From Devosia sp. SD17-2 (GTDB lineage: Bacteria > Pseudomonadota > Alphaproteobacteria > Rhizobiales > Devosiaceae), in contig NZ_CP104002.1 of assembly GCF_029201565.1 (NCBI RefSeq), positions 2,125,001 through 2,189,000 of the forward strand: a DNA stretch of 64,000 bases, in the 5' to 3' direction. The notes under the pieces are model-generated. The model saw only the letters and a program-made list of their open reading frames with translations, was not told the DNA's origin and made no database searches. Every line of letters begins with the position of its first letter. Within the stretch, counting starts at the first letter, position 1. Below are positions 31,693 to 40,994 of this stretch, piece after piece. A program made the position numbers and the translations under genes.

Positions 31693-32046
31693 TTATTCGA
31701 CCGCTTCTGGGGCCCGCGCTTCCACTGCCCGAACCCGCCGCCAGTCGAGCCCAGAGAACAGCGTCTCGAACTGCGCATGGCTCAACGTCATCACCCCATC
31801 CGTCACCGCAGGCCAGCTAAAGCTGTGCTCTTCAAGTCGCTTGTAGGCCATGACCAAGCCCGTGCCATCCCAGTAGAGCAACTTTAGCCGATCGGTCTTT
31901 TTGGCGCGGAACACAAAGACCGTGCCGGTGAACGGGTCCTCGTGCAACACATTCTTGACCAGCGCCGCCAGACTGTCGTGGCCTTTGCGGAAGTCGATCG
32001 GCTTGGTCGCCACCATGATCCGCACTCGGTTGGAAGGAAAGATCAT
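31693..32046 (-). CDS. tnpB: IS66 accessory protein TnpB (Orf2)
   Basis: 117 residues with the IS66 Orf2 hallmarks: MIFPSNRVRIMVATKPIDFRKGHDSLAALV, FVFRAKKTDRLKLLYWDGTGLVMAYKRLE and a C-terminal FETLFSGLDWRRV. Required together with TnpA and TnpC for IS66 transposition. The ATG at 32046-32044 overlaps the tnpA stop (ATGA), so the pair is translationally coupled; the longer frame back to 32271 is only an extension inside tnpA. Confidence 0.95.
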   Translation of the reverse strand: MIFPSNRVRIMVATKPIDFRKGHDSLAALVKNVLHEDPFTGTVFVFRAKKTDRLKLLYWDGTGLVMAYKRLEEHSFSWPAVTDGVMTLSHAQFETLFSGLDWRRVRAVEARAPEAVE

Positions 32047-32435
32047 GAGGCCGCCAGCAGCGCGTGGACCACCGAGGCAATCCGGGCCGCCGAAGCGCCT
32101 GGCTCCAGCCGAATGGCCACCGAACCCACCACGACCTCCGGCCCAGCCGACGCCACCGGCTCCGCTGACGTCACATCCCCAACAACCGGAGCGACCATCA
32201 GCGTCGCAAACTCTACCGCATCTTCTGGCGCCGGCAGCACCAGCTTCCCGTTCCGCGCAAGGGTTCGCCAAGAGCAGACATGGTTGGCCTTCAGACCATG
32301 CCGCGCCGCAACTTCACCAACGGTCGCCCCTGGACGAAGCGTTTCGGAGACAATCCGCGCCTTCACCTCATCGGGCCACTGCCGATTGCGCCGCCGTCTC
32401 CCGCCACTTGTGAGAAGCTCCAATGGAGCGTCCAT
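32043..32435 (-). CDS. tnpA: IS66 accessory protein TnpA (Orf1)
   Basis: 130 residues. N-terminal helix-turn-helix of the IS3/IS911 Orf-A type: RNRQWPDEVKARIVSETLRPGATVGEVAARHGLKANHVCSWR (about residues 16-57), followed by an Ala/Val-rich tail. A GGGAG ribosome site lies seven bases before the ATG. It probably helps bind the element's ends. Complete. Confidence 0.93.
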   Translation of the reverse strand: MDAPLELLTSGGRRRRNRQWPDEVKARIVSETLRPGATVGEVAARHGLKANHVCSWRTLARNGKLVLPAPEDAVEFATLMVAPVVGDVTSAEPVASAGPEVVVGSVAIRLEPGASAARIASVVHALLAAS

Positions 32436-32506
32436 GGAGAAACTCCCGCACTGACATCAACACATGCGGGATCTCACGGCCGACGAAAGGACGGAAGGTG
32501 GGGACG

Positions 32507-32519
32507 GAACACCGCTTAC
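32507..32519. repeat. IS66 terminal inverted repeat, right on the plus strand
   Basis: GAACACCGCTTAC, complement of 29724-29736; 72 bases upstream of tnpA. Confidence 0.93.
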
Positions 32520-32527
32520 GCTTCTCC
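32520..32527. repeat. Target-site duplication, right copy
   Basis: GCTTCTCC, identical to 29716-29723. Confidence 0.93.
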
Positions 32528-32580
32528 TCGGTGCCCTCGAGGCCCAGGGCGATTGTTCGCAGAGTTGAAGCGTTTGCCAT
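32520..32580 (-). pseudogene. MmcQ/YjbR-family gene, N-terminal part, split by IS66
   Basis: ATG at 32580-32578 preceded on the minus strand by GGAGG with nine bases spacing. It encodes MANASTLRTIALGLEGTEEK, the usual start of MmcQ/YjbR proteins, before the IS begins. The frame now reads on into the IS to give a 70-residue chimera that stops at 32368. The remaining 80 or so residues of the original protein are at 29468-29723. Confidence 0.85.
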
Positions 32581-32609
32581 AAGTCCTTGCCTCCAAATAA
32601 CAAACAAAC

Positions 32610-32636
32610 AAAAAAGCGGGGCACGAGGCCCCGCTT
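32610..32636 (-). terminator. Minus-strand terminator or attenuator upstream of yjbR
   Basis: Perfect 9-bp stem AAGCGGGGC/GCCCCGCTT with a 5-base loop. On the minus strand it is followed by T6 and GTTTGTTTG, so it ends leftward transcripts. It sits about 30 bases before the yjbR ATG, too close for a promoter between them. It could end an upstream leftward transcript or act as an attenuator. Confidence 0.7.
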
Positions 32637-32885
32637 GATTGAGTTGTTTCGACAATACGTTGGTCTTAGGCACGCTACGAGGCGGCTGCCAACGCTCCTC
32701 CCTTGACGTTGTCGAAGTACAGCGGTTTGAACCGCTTCGTTTTATTGTGCCGGGAACCTAACAACAGAAATTCATCCTGTCACGTGGATTCTGCATGGCT
32801 AGCATGCTTGAAACGTATGGACGGTTGGGCTCTGAGTGGGCATCAACGAAACCTTGAGTCGAAGCGCGTTTTTTCCGGAGATCCC
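32637..32885. other. Intergenic region upstream of proS
   Basis: About 250 bases with no firm gene. A minus-strand open frame without a normal start ends in TAG at 32677-32675 (last residues [11 protein letters not shown]), 39 bases before the leftward terminator, and might be the remnant of a small gene. The proS ribosome site CCGGAG precedes ATG 32886. Confidence 0.5.
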
Positions 32886-34235
32886 ATGCGCCTTTCCCGC
32901 TATTTTCTGCCGGTGCTCCGTGATGTGCCGAAGGAAGCCGAGATTGTTTCCCATCGCCTGATGCTGCGGGCCGGCATGATCCGCCAGCAGGCCTCCGGCC
33001 TCTATTCCTGGCTGCCGCTCGGCTACAAGGTGCTGATGAAGGTCCAGAAGATCATCGAGGAGGAGCAGAACCGCTCCGGAGCGATCGAACTGCTGATGCC
33101 CACCATCCAGTCTGCGGACCTCTGGCGCGAGTCCGGCCGTTACGAAGCCTACGGCAAGGAAATGCTGCGCATCGAGGATCGGCACGAGCGCGAGTTCCTC
33201 TATGGTCCCACCAATGAGGAGATGATCACCGACATCTTCCGGACCTATGTGAAGTCCTACAAGGACCTGCCGCTGAACCTCTACCACATCCAGTGGAAGT
33301 TCCGTGACGAGGTGCGTCCGCGCTTCGGCACCATGCGCAGCCGCGAATTCCTGATGAAGGATGCCTATTCCTTCGATCTCGACAAGGATCGCGCCGTCGC
33401 CGCCTATGAGCGCATGTTCGTGGCTTATCTGCGCACCTATGCTCGCATGGGCCTGACTGCCATCCCGATGCGCGCCGACACCGGCCCGATCGGTGGCGAT
33501 CTCAGCCATGAGTGGATCATTCTGGCCGAAACTGGCGAAAGCCAGGTGTTCTGCCACCGCGACCTGCTGGACAAGCCGATCCCGGGCAAGGACGTCGACT
33601 TCCGCGGCGACCTCAAGCCGATCTTCAACGACTGGACCTCGCTCTATGCGGCCACCGAAGAAATGGTCGATCACGCCGAATACGAATCCAGCGTGCCCGA
33701 AGACAAGCGCGTCTCGGCCCGCGGCATCGAAGTCGGTCACATCTTCTATTTCGGCACGAAGTACTCGGAGCCGATGAAGGCCAGCGTCACCGGTTCGGAT
33801 GGCAAGGAAACCATCGTGCACATGGGGTCCTATGGCATCGGCCTGACCCGCGTCGTGCCGGCCATCATCGAAGCCAGCCACGACGAGAACGGCATTGTCT
33901 GGCCGGTCTCCGTCGCGCCGTTTGAAGCTGTGCTGATCAACCTCAAGGCCGGCGACGCCGACACCGACGCTGCTTGCGACAAGCTCTATGGTGAGCTGAC
34001 GGCGGCGGGTCTCGACATGCTCTATGACGACCGTGACCAGCCTGCCGGCAGCAAGTTTGCCACGGCCGATCTCGTCGGCATCCCGTACCAGATCATTCTC
34101 GGACCGCGCGGCCTTAAATCGGGCGAAGTCGAAATCAAGCATCGCAAGAGCGGCGAGCGTGAAACGCTGCCGATCTCTGCCGCAGTCGAACGTCTGCGTG
34201 GCCTCATCGAACCCCAGCGGATGGACAACATTTGA
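32886..34235 (+). CDS. proS: Prolyl-tRNA synthetase
   Basis: Class II aminoacyl-tRNA synthetase that charges tRNA-Pro. Motif 1 region [17 protein letters not shown], motif 2 block [32 protein letters not shown] and motif 3 [16 protein letters not shown] are present, followed by a C-terminal anticodon-binding domain. The 449-residue form lacks the roughly 180-residue editing insertion domain of E. coli ProS, as is usual in alphaproteobacteria. ATG 32886 is chosen over the in-frame start at 32703, which adds unconserved sequence. lolC overlaps the stop by four bases. Confidence 0.96.
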   Translation: MRLSRYFLPVLRDVPKEAEIVSHRLMLRAGMIRQQASGLYSWLPLGYKVLMKVQKIIEEEQNRSGAIELLMPTIQSADLWRESGRYEAYGKEMLRIEDRHEREFLYGPTNEEMITDIFRTYVKSYKDLPLNLYHIQWKFRDEVRPRFGTMRSREFLMKDAYSFDLDKDRAVAAYERMFVAYLRTYARMGLTAIPMRADTGPIGGDLSHEWIILAETGESQVFCHRDLLDKPIPGKDVDFRGDLKPIFNDWTSLYAATEEMVDHAEYESSVPEDKRVSARGIEVGHIFYFGTKYSEPMKASVTGSDGKETIVHMGSYGIGLTRVVPAIIEASHDENGIVWPVSVAPFEAVLINLKAGDADTDAACDKLYGELTAAGLDMLYDDRDQPAGSKFATADLVGIPYQIILGPRGLKSGEVEIKHRKSGERETLPISAAVERLRGLIEPQRMDNI

Positions 34236-35605
34236 CCCAAAGCGCTCAGCAGACCCCGGTGATCCGGGCAAATCGACCCTTTGCCCGGTTCGAGTGGATG
34301 ATTGCTGGGCGCTATCTGCGCGCGCGGCGCAAGGAAGCTTTCATCTCGGTCATCGCCAGCCTCACCATGGTTGGCGTGGCCATCGGGGTTGCCACGCTGA
34401 TCGTGGTGATGTCGGTGATGAACGGCTTCCGCGCCGAACTCCTGGACAAGATCCTGGGGCTCAATGGCCATTTCACGGCCTTTCCGATCGAGAGCAAGTT
34501 TACCGACTACAAGGACACCGTCGACGCCATCGAGACCGTCGAGGGTGTCACCTATGCGGTCTACTTCGTGGAAGGGCAGGTGCTTGCCTCCGGTCGCGGC
34601 AGTTCGGCCGGTGTCAGCGTTCGCGGCATGGATGAGGAAAACCTCAGCAAGCTCAGCCTGCTGCACAGTTCGGCCGAGCTTGGCAGCTTTGAGGATTGGG
34701 ACGAGCTCAACGGCGTCGCTATCGGCTATCGCCTGGCGCAGACGCTGGGCGTGACCATCGGCGATCAGGTCCAGATCATCAATCCTGACGGCGCCATGAC
34801 GCCATTCGGCTCGACCCCGCAGATCCGCTCCTACCCGGTCAATGCCATCTTCAACGTCGGCATGGTCGAGTTCGACAGCTACTTCATGTACATGCCGCTC
34901 GGCCCGGCGCAGGATTATTTCAAGCTCTACGAAGATGTCCTCAAGCCCGGCATGGGCCCGCTCGACCCCATGGCCAGCGACGCGGAAATCGACGCCGCCT
35001 ATGAGCGCGTGGGGCAGGCCTCGGCCGTCGAAATTTTCATCCAGAACCCGGATGCCATCACCCTGATGCGGGATCGCCTGCAGGCCAAGACCGAGCTGCG
35101 CCCCATGGTGCTGACGGACTGGCAGCAGCGCAACGAAACCTTCTTTTCGGCGCTGCAGGTCGAGCGCGTTGTGATGTTCACTATCCTGTCGATGATCATC
35201 CTCGTGGCCGCCTTCAACATTATTTCCAGCCTCGTCATGCTGGTGAAGGACAAGGGCAAGGATATCGCGGTGCTGCGCACCATGGGCGCGACACGCGGCG
35301 CCATCATGCGCATCTTCTCGATCACCGGCACCGCCATCGGCGTCATCGGCACGCTGACCGGGCTGGTCCTCGGTCTGATCGTTGCCGCAAATGCCGAGAC
35401 CCTTCGCGCCGCCATTTCCAACACGCTGGGCATCGCGCTCTTCCCGCCGGAAGTGTTCTTCCTCTCGGCACTGCCGAGCAAGACAGATCCGGTGGAGGTC
35501 ACCGTGGTGGTGGCGTTGGCGCTGGGGCTGAGCTTCCTGGCGACGCTCTATCCGGCGTGGCGTGCCGCTCAATATGATCCAATCGAGGCGCTGCGCTATG
35601 AGTAA
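34232..35605 (+). CDS. lolC: Lipoprotein-releasing ABC transporter permease (LolC/LolE type)
   Basis: 457-residue inner-membrane subunit that extracts lipoproteins for delivery to the outer membrane. The MacB/FtsX-like fold shows TM1 ([30 protein letters not shown]), a periplasmic domain of about 220 residues and three C-terminal TMs, ending [18 protein letters not shown]. The start is TTG 34232, four bases inside proS; the next ATG would remove the conserved [17 protein letters not shown] head. lolD overlaps its end by eight bases. As in other alphaproteobacteria a single LolC/E-type permease accompanies LolD. Confidence 0.93.
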   Translation: MTQSAQQTPVIRANRPFARFEWMIAGRYLRARRKEAFISVIASLTMVGVAIGVATLIVVMSVMNGFRAELLDKILGLNGHFTAFPIESKFTDYKDTVDAIETVEGVTYAVYFVEGQVLASGRGSSAGVSVRGMDEENLSKLSLLHSSAELGSFEDWDELNGVAIGYRLAQTLGVTIGDQVQIINPDGAMTPFGSTPQIRSYPVNAIFNVGMVEFDSYFMYMPLGPAQDYFKLYEDVLKPGMGPLDPMASDAEIDAAYERVGQASAVEIFIQNPDAITLMRDRLQAKTELRPMVLTDWQQRNETFFSALQVERVVMFTILSMIILVAAFNIISSLVMLVKDKGKDIAVLRTMGATRGAIMRIFSITGTAIGVIGTLTGLVLGLIVAANAETLRAAISNTLGIALFPPEVFFLSALPSKTDPVEVTVVVALALGLSFLATLYPAWRAAQYDPIEALRYE

Positions 35606-36284
35606 TCCCCACCTGCGCCTCTCCGGTGTCCATCGCCATTATGGCGAGGGCGAACGCATGGTTCGCGTGCTCGAGGCCGCCGATATGGTGGTCGAAAGCG
35701 GTGAACTCGTCGCCCTGGTCGCCCCCTCGGGCGCAGGCAAGTCGACACTGCTCCATCTCTGCGGGCTGCTCGAAGCGCCGCAGGCGGGCGAGGTCGAGAT
35801 CGTCGGGGTCAAGACCAGTGGCCTCAACGACCGTGGCCGCACGCAGTTGCGTCGCTCGACCGTCGGCTATGTCTACCAGTTCCATCATCTGCTGCCCGAA
35901 TTCTCGGCCATCGAGAATGTGGCCATGCCGCAGCTGATCGACGGACAGAGCCCGGAGGCCGCCAGGGTGCGAGCGCAGGAACTGCTCGATCTTCTGGGTG
36001 TCGGCCATCGCGCCGATCATCGTCCGGCCGAACTCTCGGGTGGTGAGCAGCAGCGCGTCGCCATCGCCCGTGCTGCGGCCAATCATCCGCGCGTCATCCT
36101 CGCAGACGAGCCTACCGGCAATCTCGATCCGGAGACCAGCGACCGGGTGTTTGAAGCCCTGCAGTCGCTCATCCGCAACGAAGGCGCTGCCGCGCTGATT
36201 GCCACGCACAATTACGATCTGGCCCGCCGAGCCGACCGTATCGTCACCCTCCGCAATGGTCAGGTGGTTGCGCACACTCTCTAG
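35598..36284 (+). CDS. lolD: Lipoprotein-releasing ABC transporter ATP-binding protein LolD
   Basis: 228-residue ATPase partner of LolC. Walker [10 protein letters not shown] at 42-50 (Ala in place of the usual Gly), signature [14 protein letters not shown], Walker [13 protein letters not shown], and a switch His in IATHNYDLA. It starts inside the end of lolC. The family-specific region [19 protein letters not shown] is typical of LolD and the related MacB/FtsE group; the neighbour fixes it as LolD. Confidence 0.95.
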   Translation: MSNPHLRLSGVHRHYGEGERMVRVLEAADMVVESGELVALVAPSGAGKSTLLHLCGLLEAPQAGEVEIVGVKTSGLNDRGRTQLRRSTVGYVYQFHHLLPEFSAIENVAMPQLIDGQSPEAARVRAQELLDLLGVGHRADHRPAELSGGEQQRVAIARAAANHPRVILADEPTGNLDPETSDRVFEALQSLIRNEGAAALIATHNYDLARRADRIVTLRNGQVVAHTL

Positions 36285-36359
36285 TGAATGGCGCTCTTGC
36301 CTTGCGCTCGCCATTCATCCCGCTTACATCCGGGCACCATCCGAAAAAGGAACTTTCAA

Positions 36360-36839
36360 ATGGCCGATTACGCCGATCCCGAAAACACCCTCGTCATCGA
36401 AACCACCAAGGGCAATGTCGTCATCGAGATGCGTCCCGACCTGGCTCCGAACCACGTCGCCCATATCAAGAAGCTGGCCCGTGAAGGTTTTTACGATGGT
36501 ATCGTGTTCCACCGCGTGATCGAGGGCTTCATGGCCCAGACCGGTTGCCCGCAGGGTCGTGGTACCGGCGGTTCGCAGTATCCGGACCTCAAGGCCGAAT
36601 TCAGCGCCGAGCCGCACGTTCGTGGCGTCGCCTCCATGGCTCGCGCCCAGAACCCGGACAGCGCCAATTCGCAGTTCTTCATCTGCTTTGACGACGCCCG
36701 CTTCCTCGACCGCCAGTACACCGTCTGGGGCAAGGTTGTCGAAGGCATGGAAAATGTCGACCAGATCAAGCGCGGCGAGCCCGTCGTCAATCCGGACAAG
36801 ATGATCTCTGTCAAGGTCGCAGCAGACATCGCTGCCTAA
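36360..36839 (+). CDS. ppiB: Cyclophilin-type peptidyl-prolyl cis-trans isomerase
   Basis: 159 residues without a signal peptide, so cytoplasmic. Catalytic cyclophilin motifs: YDGIVFHRVIEGFMAQTGCP (Arg of the active site), the GGSQYPDLKAEF loop and ASMARAQNPDSANSQFFIC (Gln/Phe of the active site). Bacterial short-form length. The ATG starts at 36360 after AAAAAGGAAC. Followed by a terminator. Confidence 0.95.
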   Translation: MADYADPENTLVIETTKGNVVIEMRPDLAPNHVAHIKKLAREGFYDGIVFHRVIEGFMAQTGCPQGRGTGGSQYPDLKAEFSAEPHVRGVASMARAQNPDSANSQFFICFDDARFLDRQYTVWGKVVEGMENVDQIKRGEPVVNPDKMISVKVAADIAA

Positions 36840-36867
36840 GACTTTTCTGCCGGCATCTGCCGATCCT

Positions 36868-36907
36868 AAAGGCGCTTGCAACCTCCGCGGTCGCAGGCGC
36901 CTTTTTC
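36868..36907 (+). terminator. Rho-independent terminator after ppiB
   Basis: 8-bp stem AAAGGCGC/GCGCCTTT with a 21-base loop and TTTTT at the 3' side. Confidence 0.75.
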
Positions 36908-37007
36908 GTTGCCGCCGACCGATGACACTGCCCGGGAATCGTGTCCATCATGGTGTTTCCGGCATTCAGGCCGGATCAACCGGCAAGTCTCAGGTTAGCA
37001 ATTGAAG

Positions 37008-37457
37008 ATGGAAACTGTGCTCTGGGCGCTGCTCGGCATCGTCGCCGGCGCGTGCATCGCCACTCAGGCGCCGATCAATGCGCAGCTCGGGCGGGCGCTG
37101 AATGTGCCGATTGCTGCGGCCGGCGTTTCCTTCGTGGCTGGCGCGATCTTCCTCTGGGCTATCGCCTTCGCCTATAGCCACTTTGCCAATATCCCGATCG
37201 ATTTCGCCGCCCCCGCGCCGTGGATGTTCGTGGCCGGCGGGGTGTTGGGCGCGATCTATGTCTTCTCCAACATCATGCTGACGCCGATGATCGGCGCTGC
37301 CGCCGTCATGGCCCTGTCCGTGGCCGGACAATTGGTCGGCGGCATGTTTCTCGACAAGATCGGCTTCATGGGCATGGCCGTGCGCGAAATATCCATGGGC
37401 CGCCTCGCCGGTGCGGCGCTGCTGGTTGTCGGCGCGATCATGATCCGCATCTTCTGA
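37008..37457 (+). CDS. YdcZ-type (DUF606, DMT superfamily) membrane protein
   Basis: 149 residues, five hydrophobic segments. The N-terminal block GIVAGACIATQAPINAQLGRAL and the later GVLGAIYVFSNIMLTPMIGAA match the DUF606/YdcZ group of half-size drug/metabolite transporters, which function as dimers or pairs. Start either ATG 37008 or TTG 37002; neither has a strong ribosome site. It stands alone between the ppiB terminator and queA. Substrate unknown. Confidence 0.8.
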   Translation: METVLWALLGIVAGACIATQAPINAQLGRALNVPIAAAGVSFVAGAIFLWAIAFAYSHFANIPIDFAAPAPWMFVAGGVLGAIYVFSNIMLTPMIGAAAVMALSVAGQLVGGMFLDKIGFMGMAVREISMGRLAGAALLVVGAIMIRIF

Positions 37458-37521
37458 AGCGTGGCAACTTCGTTGCGTCTGCCCCGTTTCGGCTTGGGTC
37501 AGGAAATGCTAACGAGGCGCC

Positions 37522-38607
37522 ATGCGCGTATCAGAATTCGACTTCGACCTGCCCGAAAACCTCATTGCCCTTCATCCGGCAGAGCCCCGCGACAGCGCGC
37601 GGCTGCTGCTGGTGCGTCCGGGCGAGCCCATTGAAGATCGGCACATCCCCGATCTCCTCACCCTCCTGCAGCCCGGAGACGTGCTCGTTGTCAACGACAC
37701 GCGCGTGCTGCCGGCTGAGCTCAAGGGAACGCGGGTGCGCGGGGAGCTTCGGGCCAATGTGTCCTTCAACCTCCACAAGCGCGTCGACGCGCATACATGG
37801 CGCGCCTTTGCCCGTCCAGCCAAGAAGCTAGCGCTGCTGGACGAACTCGAACTCGGCAATGGTGACGCCGACGCCCTGCGCGCCCGTGTGGCCGGCAAAG
37901 GCGATACCGGCGAGGTCACGCTGGAATTTGAACTGGGCGGCGCCGAGCTCGACGAGGCGATCAAGTCCCACGGCGCCATGCCGTTGCCGCCCTATATCGG
38001 GGCGAAGCGCGGCATCGAAGAGCGCGACAAGGTCGACTACCAGACGGTCTATGCCGCCGAGGACGGCGCCGTTGCTGCGCCGACCGCCGGGCTGCATTTC
38101 ACCGAAAAGCTGCTCCAGCAGATTTCCGATATCGGCGTCACCATCGAACGGGTGACACTGCATGTCGGGGCAGGGACCTTCCTGCCGATGAAGGCGGACG
38201 ACACCGACGACCACGTCATGCATTCCGAATGGGGCGAGATTGATCAGGCGACGGTCGAGCGCATCAATGCCCGCCGTGCCGCTGGCGGCCGCTGCGTCGC
38301 CGTTGGCACCACCAGCCTGCGTCTCCTCGAGACCGCATCCCGCGCAACCGGCACGCTGCAGCCCTTTATGGGCGATACCGACATCTTCATCACGCCGGGC
38401 TTCCGCTTCCGCACCGTCGACCTGCTGATGACTAATTTCCATCTGCCGAAATCGACCCTGTTCATGCTGGTGAGCGCTTTCTCAGGTCTCGACACCATGA
38501 AGGCGGCATACGCCCATGCGATCGCTGGTGGTTACCGGTTCTATTCCTATGGCGATTCCTCGCTGCTGTTCCGGGATCGGAGCCGCGACGACGAGGACGC
38601 GGTGTGA
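37522..38607 (+). CDS. queA: S-adenosylmethionine:tRNA ribosyltransferase-isomerase
   Basis: 361 residues; converts preQ1 in tRNA to epoxyqueuosine using the ribosyl group of AdoMet. Conserved start [29 protein letters not shown], the [11 protein letters not shown] block, [16 protein letters not shown] and [14 protein letters not shown], and the C-terminal [17 protein letters not shown]. Works in the same pathway as tgt at 39829. The end overlaps exoD by four bases (GTGA). Confidence 0.97.
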   Translation: MRVSEFDFDLPENLIALHPAEPRDSARLLLVRPGEPIEDRHIPDLLTLLQPGDVLVVNDTRVLPAELKGTRVRGELRANVSFNLHKRVDAHTWRAFARPAKKLALLDELELGNGDADALRARVAGKGDTGEVTLEFELGGAELDEAIKSHGAMPLPPYIGAKRGIEERDKVDYQTVYAAEDGAVAAPTAGLHFTEKLLQQISDIGVTIERVTLHVGAGTFLPMKADDTDDHVMHSEWGEIDQATVERINARRAAGGRCVAVGTTSLRLLETASRATGTLQPFMGDTDIFITPGFRFRTVDLLMTNFHLPKSTLFMLVSAFSGLDTMKAAYAHAIAGGYRFYSYGDSSLLFRDRSRDDEDAV

Positions 38608-39233
38608 CCGCACGGTCCGCCCCGATAACGCGACACGTTAACCGCATCATATCCGTGCTGCGGCGCATTTCAGCGGAGGGTGAGGCTTCGCACCTCACCT
38701 TCTCCGATCTTATAACAGCGATGGGACCACACGCGCACCGCCTGCTGATCCTCATGCTGACCCTCCTCAACATGATCCCGGGGCCACCGGGATTTGGCGG
38801 CACCATCGCCTGGACCACGTTCGCCGTGGCGCTTGCCATGGTGCTGGGCAAGCCGATCCGCCTCCCGGACCTCATCGGACGGCGCAAGCTGCCGCTGAAA
38901 CCGCTGCTGCTGGCCAGCGAGCAGGTCGCCAGGGTCACCGCAATCATCGCTCGGTTCTCCCGGCCGCGCCTGCGTTGGCTGACCGGCGTTGAGGCCACCG
39001 TGCCCTACGGTATTTTCACTATGGTGATCAGCGTCGCCATGACCATCCCCATCCCATTCGTCAACGCCGTGCCCAATGTCGGGCTCTGTATCCTCGCCTT
39101 CTCCATGCTCAATCGCGATGGCATCGGGGTCTTCCTGGGCGTGCTGGTGTGCCTCCTCGGCCTTGCGGTCGAGGTGGGACTTGTTTTCGGTGTCATCAAT
39201 CTGGGGATGGGCGCGATCGAGGCAATGCGCTAG
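38604..39233 (+). CDS. exoD: ExoD family membrane protein
   Basis: 209 residues. An N-terminal soluble part ([52 protein letters not shown]) leads into hydrophobic helices and the segments [26 protein letters not shown] and [30 protein letters not shown], which are hallmarks of ExoD, first linked to exopolysaccharide synthesis and alkaline tolerance in rhizobia. GTG start overlapping the queA stop. Molecular function is unknown in the family. Confidence 0.85.
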   Translation: MTARSAPITRHVNRIISVLRRISAEGEASHLTFSDLITAMGPHAHRLLILMLTLLNMIPGPPGFGGTIAWTTFAVALAMVLGKPIRLPDLIGRRKLPLKPLLLASEQVARVTAIIARFSRPRLRWLTGVEATVPYGIFTMVISVAMTIPIPFVNAVPNVGLCILAFSMLNRDGIGVFLGVLVCLLGLAVEVGLVFGVINLGMGAIEAMR

Positions 39234-39249
39234 GCGCCCTCGCAGGTCC

Positions 39250-39702
39250 TCAGCCCGCAGCGCTTTCGTGAACAAGCGTGCCGGAGAAGCCGCAGGCAGC
39301 GCCGTGGTAGGCGAGGCAGCCGTCCTTCTCGGTGATGACGAGGAAGCCGTCGGCATCAAAAACCAGTTCGACTTCGCAATAGCGCTCGTTCATCAGCCGG
39401 TTGTCCGAGCCGGCCACATAATCCTCGTTCTCGACGAAAAAATTGCCGCCGGTGGCCGAGAGGATCACCTCGCCATCAATCCCGCCGGCACAGCCGGGCA
39501 TGTTGTCGTCCATGGGCACGAGCGTCTCCATGGTTATGGCGAAAACGTCGTTCTCGATGTGCTTGAGGTTGACCGTCAGATCGCCCTCGCCGGAGCCGTA
39601 ATAGCTGCCCTCGCGGACGGGGCTGCCCTTGTCCTTGGCAGTGGCGATCCCCGTGGCGGAGAGGAGGGTGGCGCTGGCGGCGATGAGGGCAATGAGACGC
39701 AT
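39250..39702 (-). CDS. Secreted hypothetical protein
   Basis: 150 residues from ATG 39702 with GAGAG upstream. Signal peptide MRLIALIAASATLLSATGIATA, mature region with the start KDKGSPVREGSYYGSGEGDLTVNL and four cysteines (in PGCAGG, NERYCEVE, KDGCLAYHG and AACGFSG) that could form two disulfides in the periplasm. No family recognised. It is convergent with exoD (17-base gap) and divergent from tgt. Confidence 0.7.
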   Translation of the reverse strand: MRLIALIAASATLLSATGIATAKDKGSPVREGSYYGSGEGDLTVNLKHIENDVFAITMETLVPMDDNMPGCAGGIDGEVILSATGGNFFVENEDYVAGSDNRLMNERYCEVELVFDADGFLVITEKDGCLAYHGAACGFSGTLVHESAAG

Positions 39703-39828
39703 GAAGATCTCTCGAGACGGAATCAGAGTGATGAGCAACAGTTCTTGCGGCGATGATGGCTGAAATCAGTCGCCGATCCAGCATCGGGTCATTGTCCCCA
39801 GCCCGTCAAAGGGCTAGAACCCGGCCCC

Positions 39829-40971
39829 ATGAGCACGACGACAGAAAAACAGGTCACCTTCTCCCTTCTGGCCCAAGATGGCATGGGACGGCGCGGCCGT
39901 ATCGACACGCCCCGCGGCCCCATCCACACCCCCGCCTTCATGCCGGTGGGTACGGCGGGCACGGTCAAGGCCATGTACCCGGAGCAGGTCCGCGAGACCG
40001 GCGCCGATATCCTCCTGGGCAACACCTATCACCTCATGCTGCGCCCGGGTGCCGAGCGTGTTGCCTCTTTGGGTGGCCTGCATACGTTCATGGATTGGGA
40101 ACGCCCCATCCTGACCGACAGCGGCGGCTTCCAGGTCATGTCGCTGGCCAAGCTGCGCAAGCTCAACGAGCATGGCGTAACCTTCAAGTCGCATATCGAC
40201 GGCTCCTCCTATGAGCTGACGCCGGAGCGCTCGATCGAGATCCAGACGCTGCTCGACAGCGACATCATCATGCAGCTCGACGAGTGCATTTCCCTGCCGG
40301 CCGAGCGCAAGGAGATGGAGCGGGCCATGGAGCTGTCGTTGCGTTGGGCAGACCGTTCCAAGACCGCCTTCAACAATCAGAAGAACCGGGCGCTGTTCGG
40401 CATCGTTCAGGGTGGCGACGATCCGGAACTGCGCGTGCGCTCCGCCGAGGGACTGAAGTCCATCGGTTTCGATGGCTATGCGGTTGGTGGCCTGGCCGTC
40501 GGTGAACCGCAGGAAGTCATGTTCCGCGTCCTCTCCGGCATCACGCCAGAACTGCCGGTTGATCGCCCGCGCTATCTCATGGGCGTCGGCAAGCCTGATG
40601 ACATTCTCGGTGGCATCGAGCGGGGTATCGACATGTTCGACTGCGTCCATCCCACGCGCGCCGGTCGCCACGGCCACGCCTATACGCGCTTCGGGGTCAT
40701 CAACCTCAAGAACGCGCGCCACAAGGATGACTACCGTCCGCTGGACGAAGCTTCGCCCAATCCGAACTGCCGCCGGTGGAGCCGCGCCTATCTGCACCAT
40801 CTCGTTAAGCAGGAAGAGATTTTGGGCGCCATGGTGCTTTCCCAGATCAACCTGGCCTATTATCAAGAACTGACGGCGGGGACGCGCGTCGCCATCGAGG
40901 CCGGGCGCCTCACTGATTTTGCAGCCGAAACACGCGCGGCATGGGCCGCTGGCGATCTTCCGGTTCTGTAA
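39829..40971 (+). CDS. tgt: tRNA-guanine transglycosylase
   Basis: 380 residues; exchanges guanine-34 for preQ1 in tRNAs for Asp, Asn, His and Tyr. Catalytic features: nucleophile-region [12 protein letters not shown], substrate pocket FGIVQGG and [12 protein letters not shown], and [16 protein letters not shown]. The C-terminal zinc site is degraded: where E. coli has CDCYTC before NYSRAYLHH, this protein has SPNPNC before [10 protein letters not shown], so two of the three zinc cysteines are missing. The start ATG 39829 has no strong ribosome site. Pathway partner of queA. Confidence 0.95.
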   Translation: MSTTTEKQVTFSLLAQDGMGRRGRIDTPRGPIHTPAFMPVGTAGTVKAMYPEQVRETGADILLGNTYHLMLRPGAERVASLGGLHTFMDWERPILTDSGGFQVMSLAKLRKLNEHGVTFKSHIDGSSYELTPERSIEIQTLLDSDIIMQLDECISLPAERKEMERAMELSLRWADRSKTAFNNQKNRALFGIVQGGDDPELRVRSAEGLKSIGFDGYAVGGLAVGEPQEVMFRVLSGITPELPVDRPRYLMGVGKPDDILGGIERGIDMFDCVHPTRAGRHGHAYTRFGVINLKNARHKDDYRPLDEASPNPNCRRWSRAYLHHLVKQEEILGAMVLSQINLAYYQELTAGTRVAIEAGRLTDFAAETRAAWAAGDLPVL

Positions 40972-40994
40972 GTAATTCAAGGGGATAGACGGTC

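Larger units (their letters stand above)
29724..32519 (-). mobile_element. IS66-family insertion sequence (2796 bp)
   Basis: Bounded by terminal inverted repeats whose outer 13 bases are perfect: GTAAGCGGTGTTC at 29724-29736 and its complement at 32507-32519, with weaker similarity continuing to about 24 bases. GTAAGCG is the typical IS66 end. It is flanked by the 8-bp duplication GCTTCTCC. It encodes tnpA, tnpB and tnpC on the minus strand, all apparently intact, plus a 100-codon passenger frame in a 355-base tail behind tnpC. It is inserted in a yjbR-family gene. Intact transposase genes, exact ends and unchanged target copies indicate a recent insertion that may still be mobile. Confidence 0.95.

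Noticed and set aside
31901..32454. Plus-strand frames of 170 codons opposite tnpA/tnpB
   Set aside because: Antisense shadows; Pro/Ala/Arg-rich composition typical of such frames.
32640..32885. tmRNA suspected from an ALAAAS peptide
   Set aside because: The tag would need a stop directly after the AA pair and a nearby resume codon and acceptor arm; neither is present.
36990..37331. 113-codon minus-strand frame opposite the YdcZ-type gene
   Set aside because: Antisense, His/Asp/Gly-rich; the plus strand has clear transmembrane segments and family motifs.
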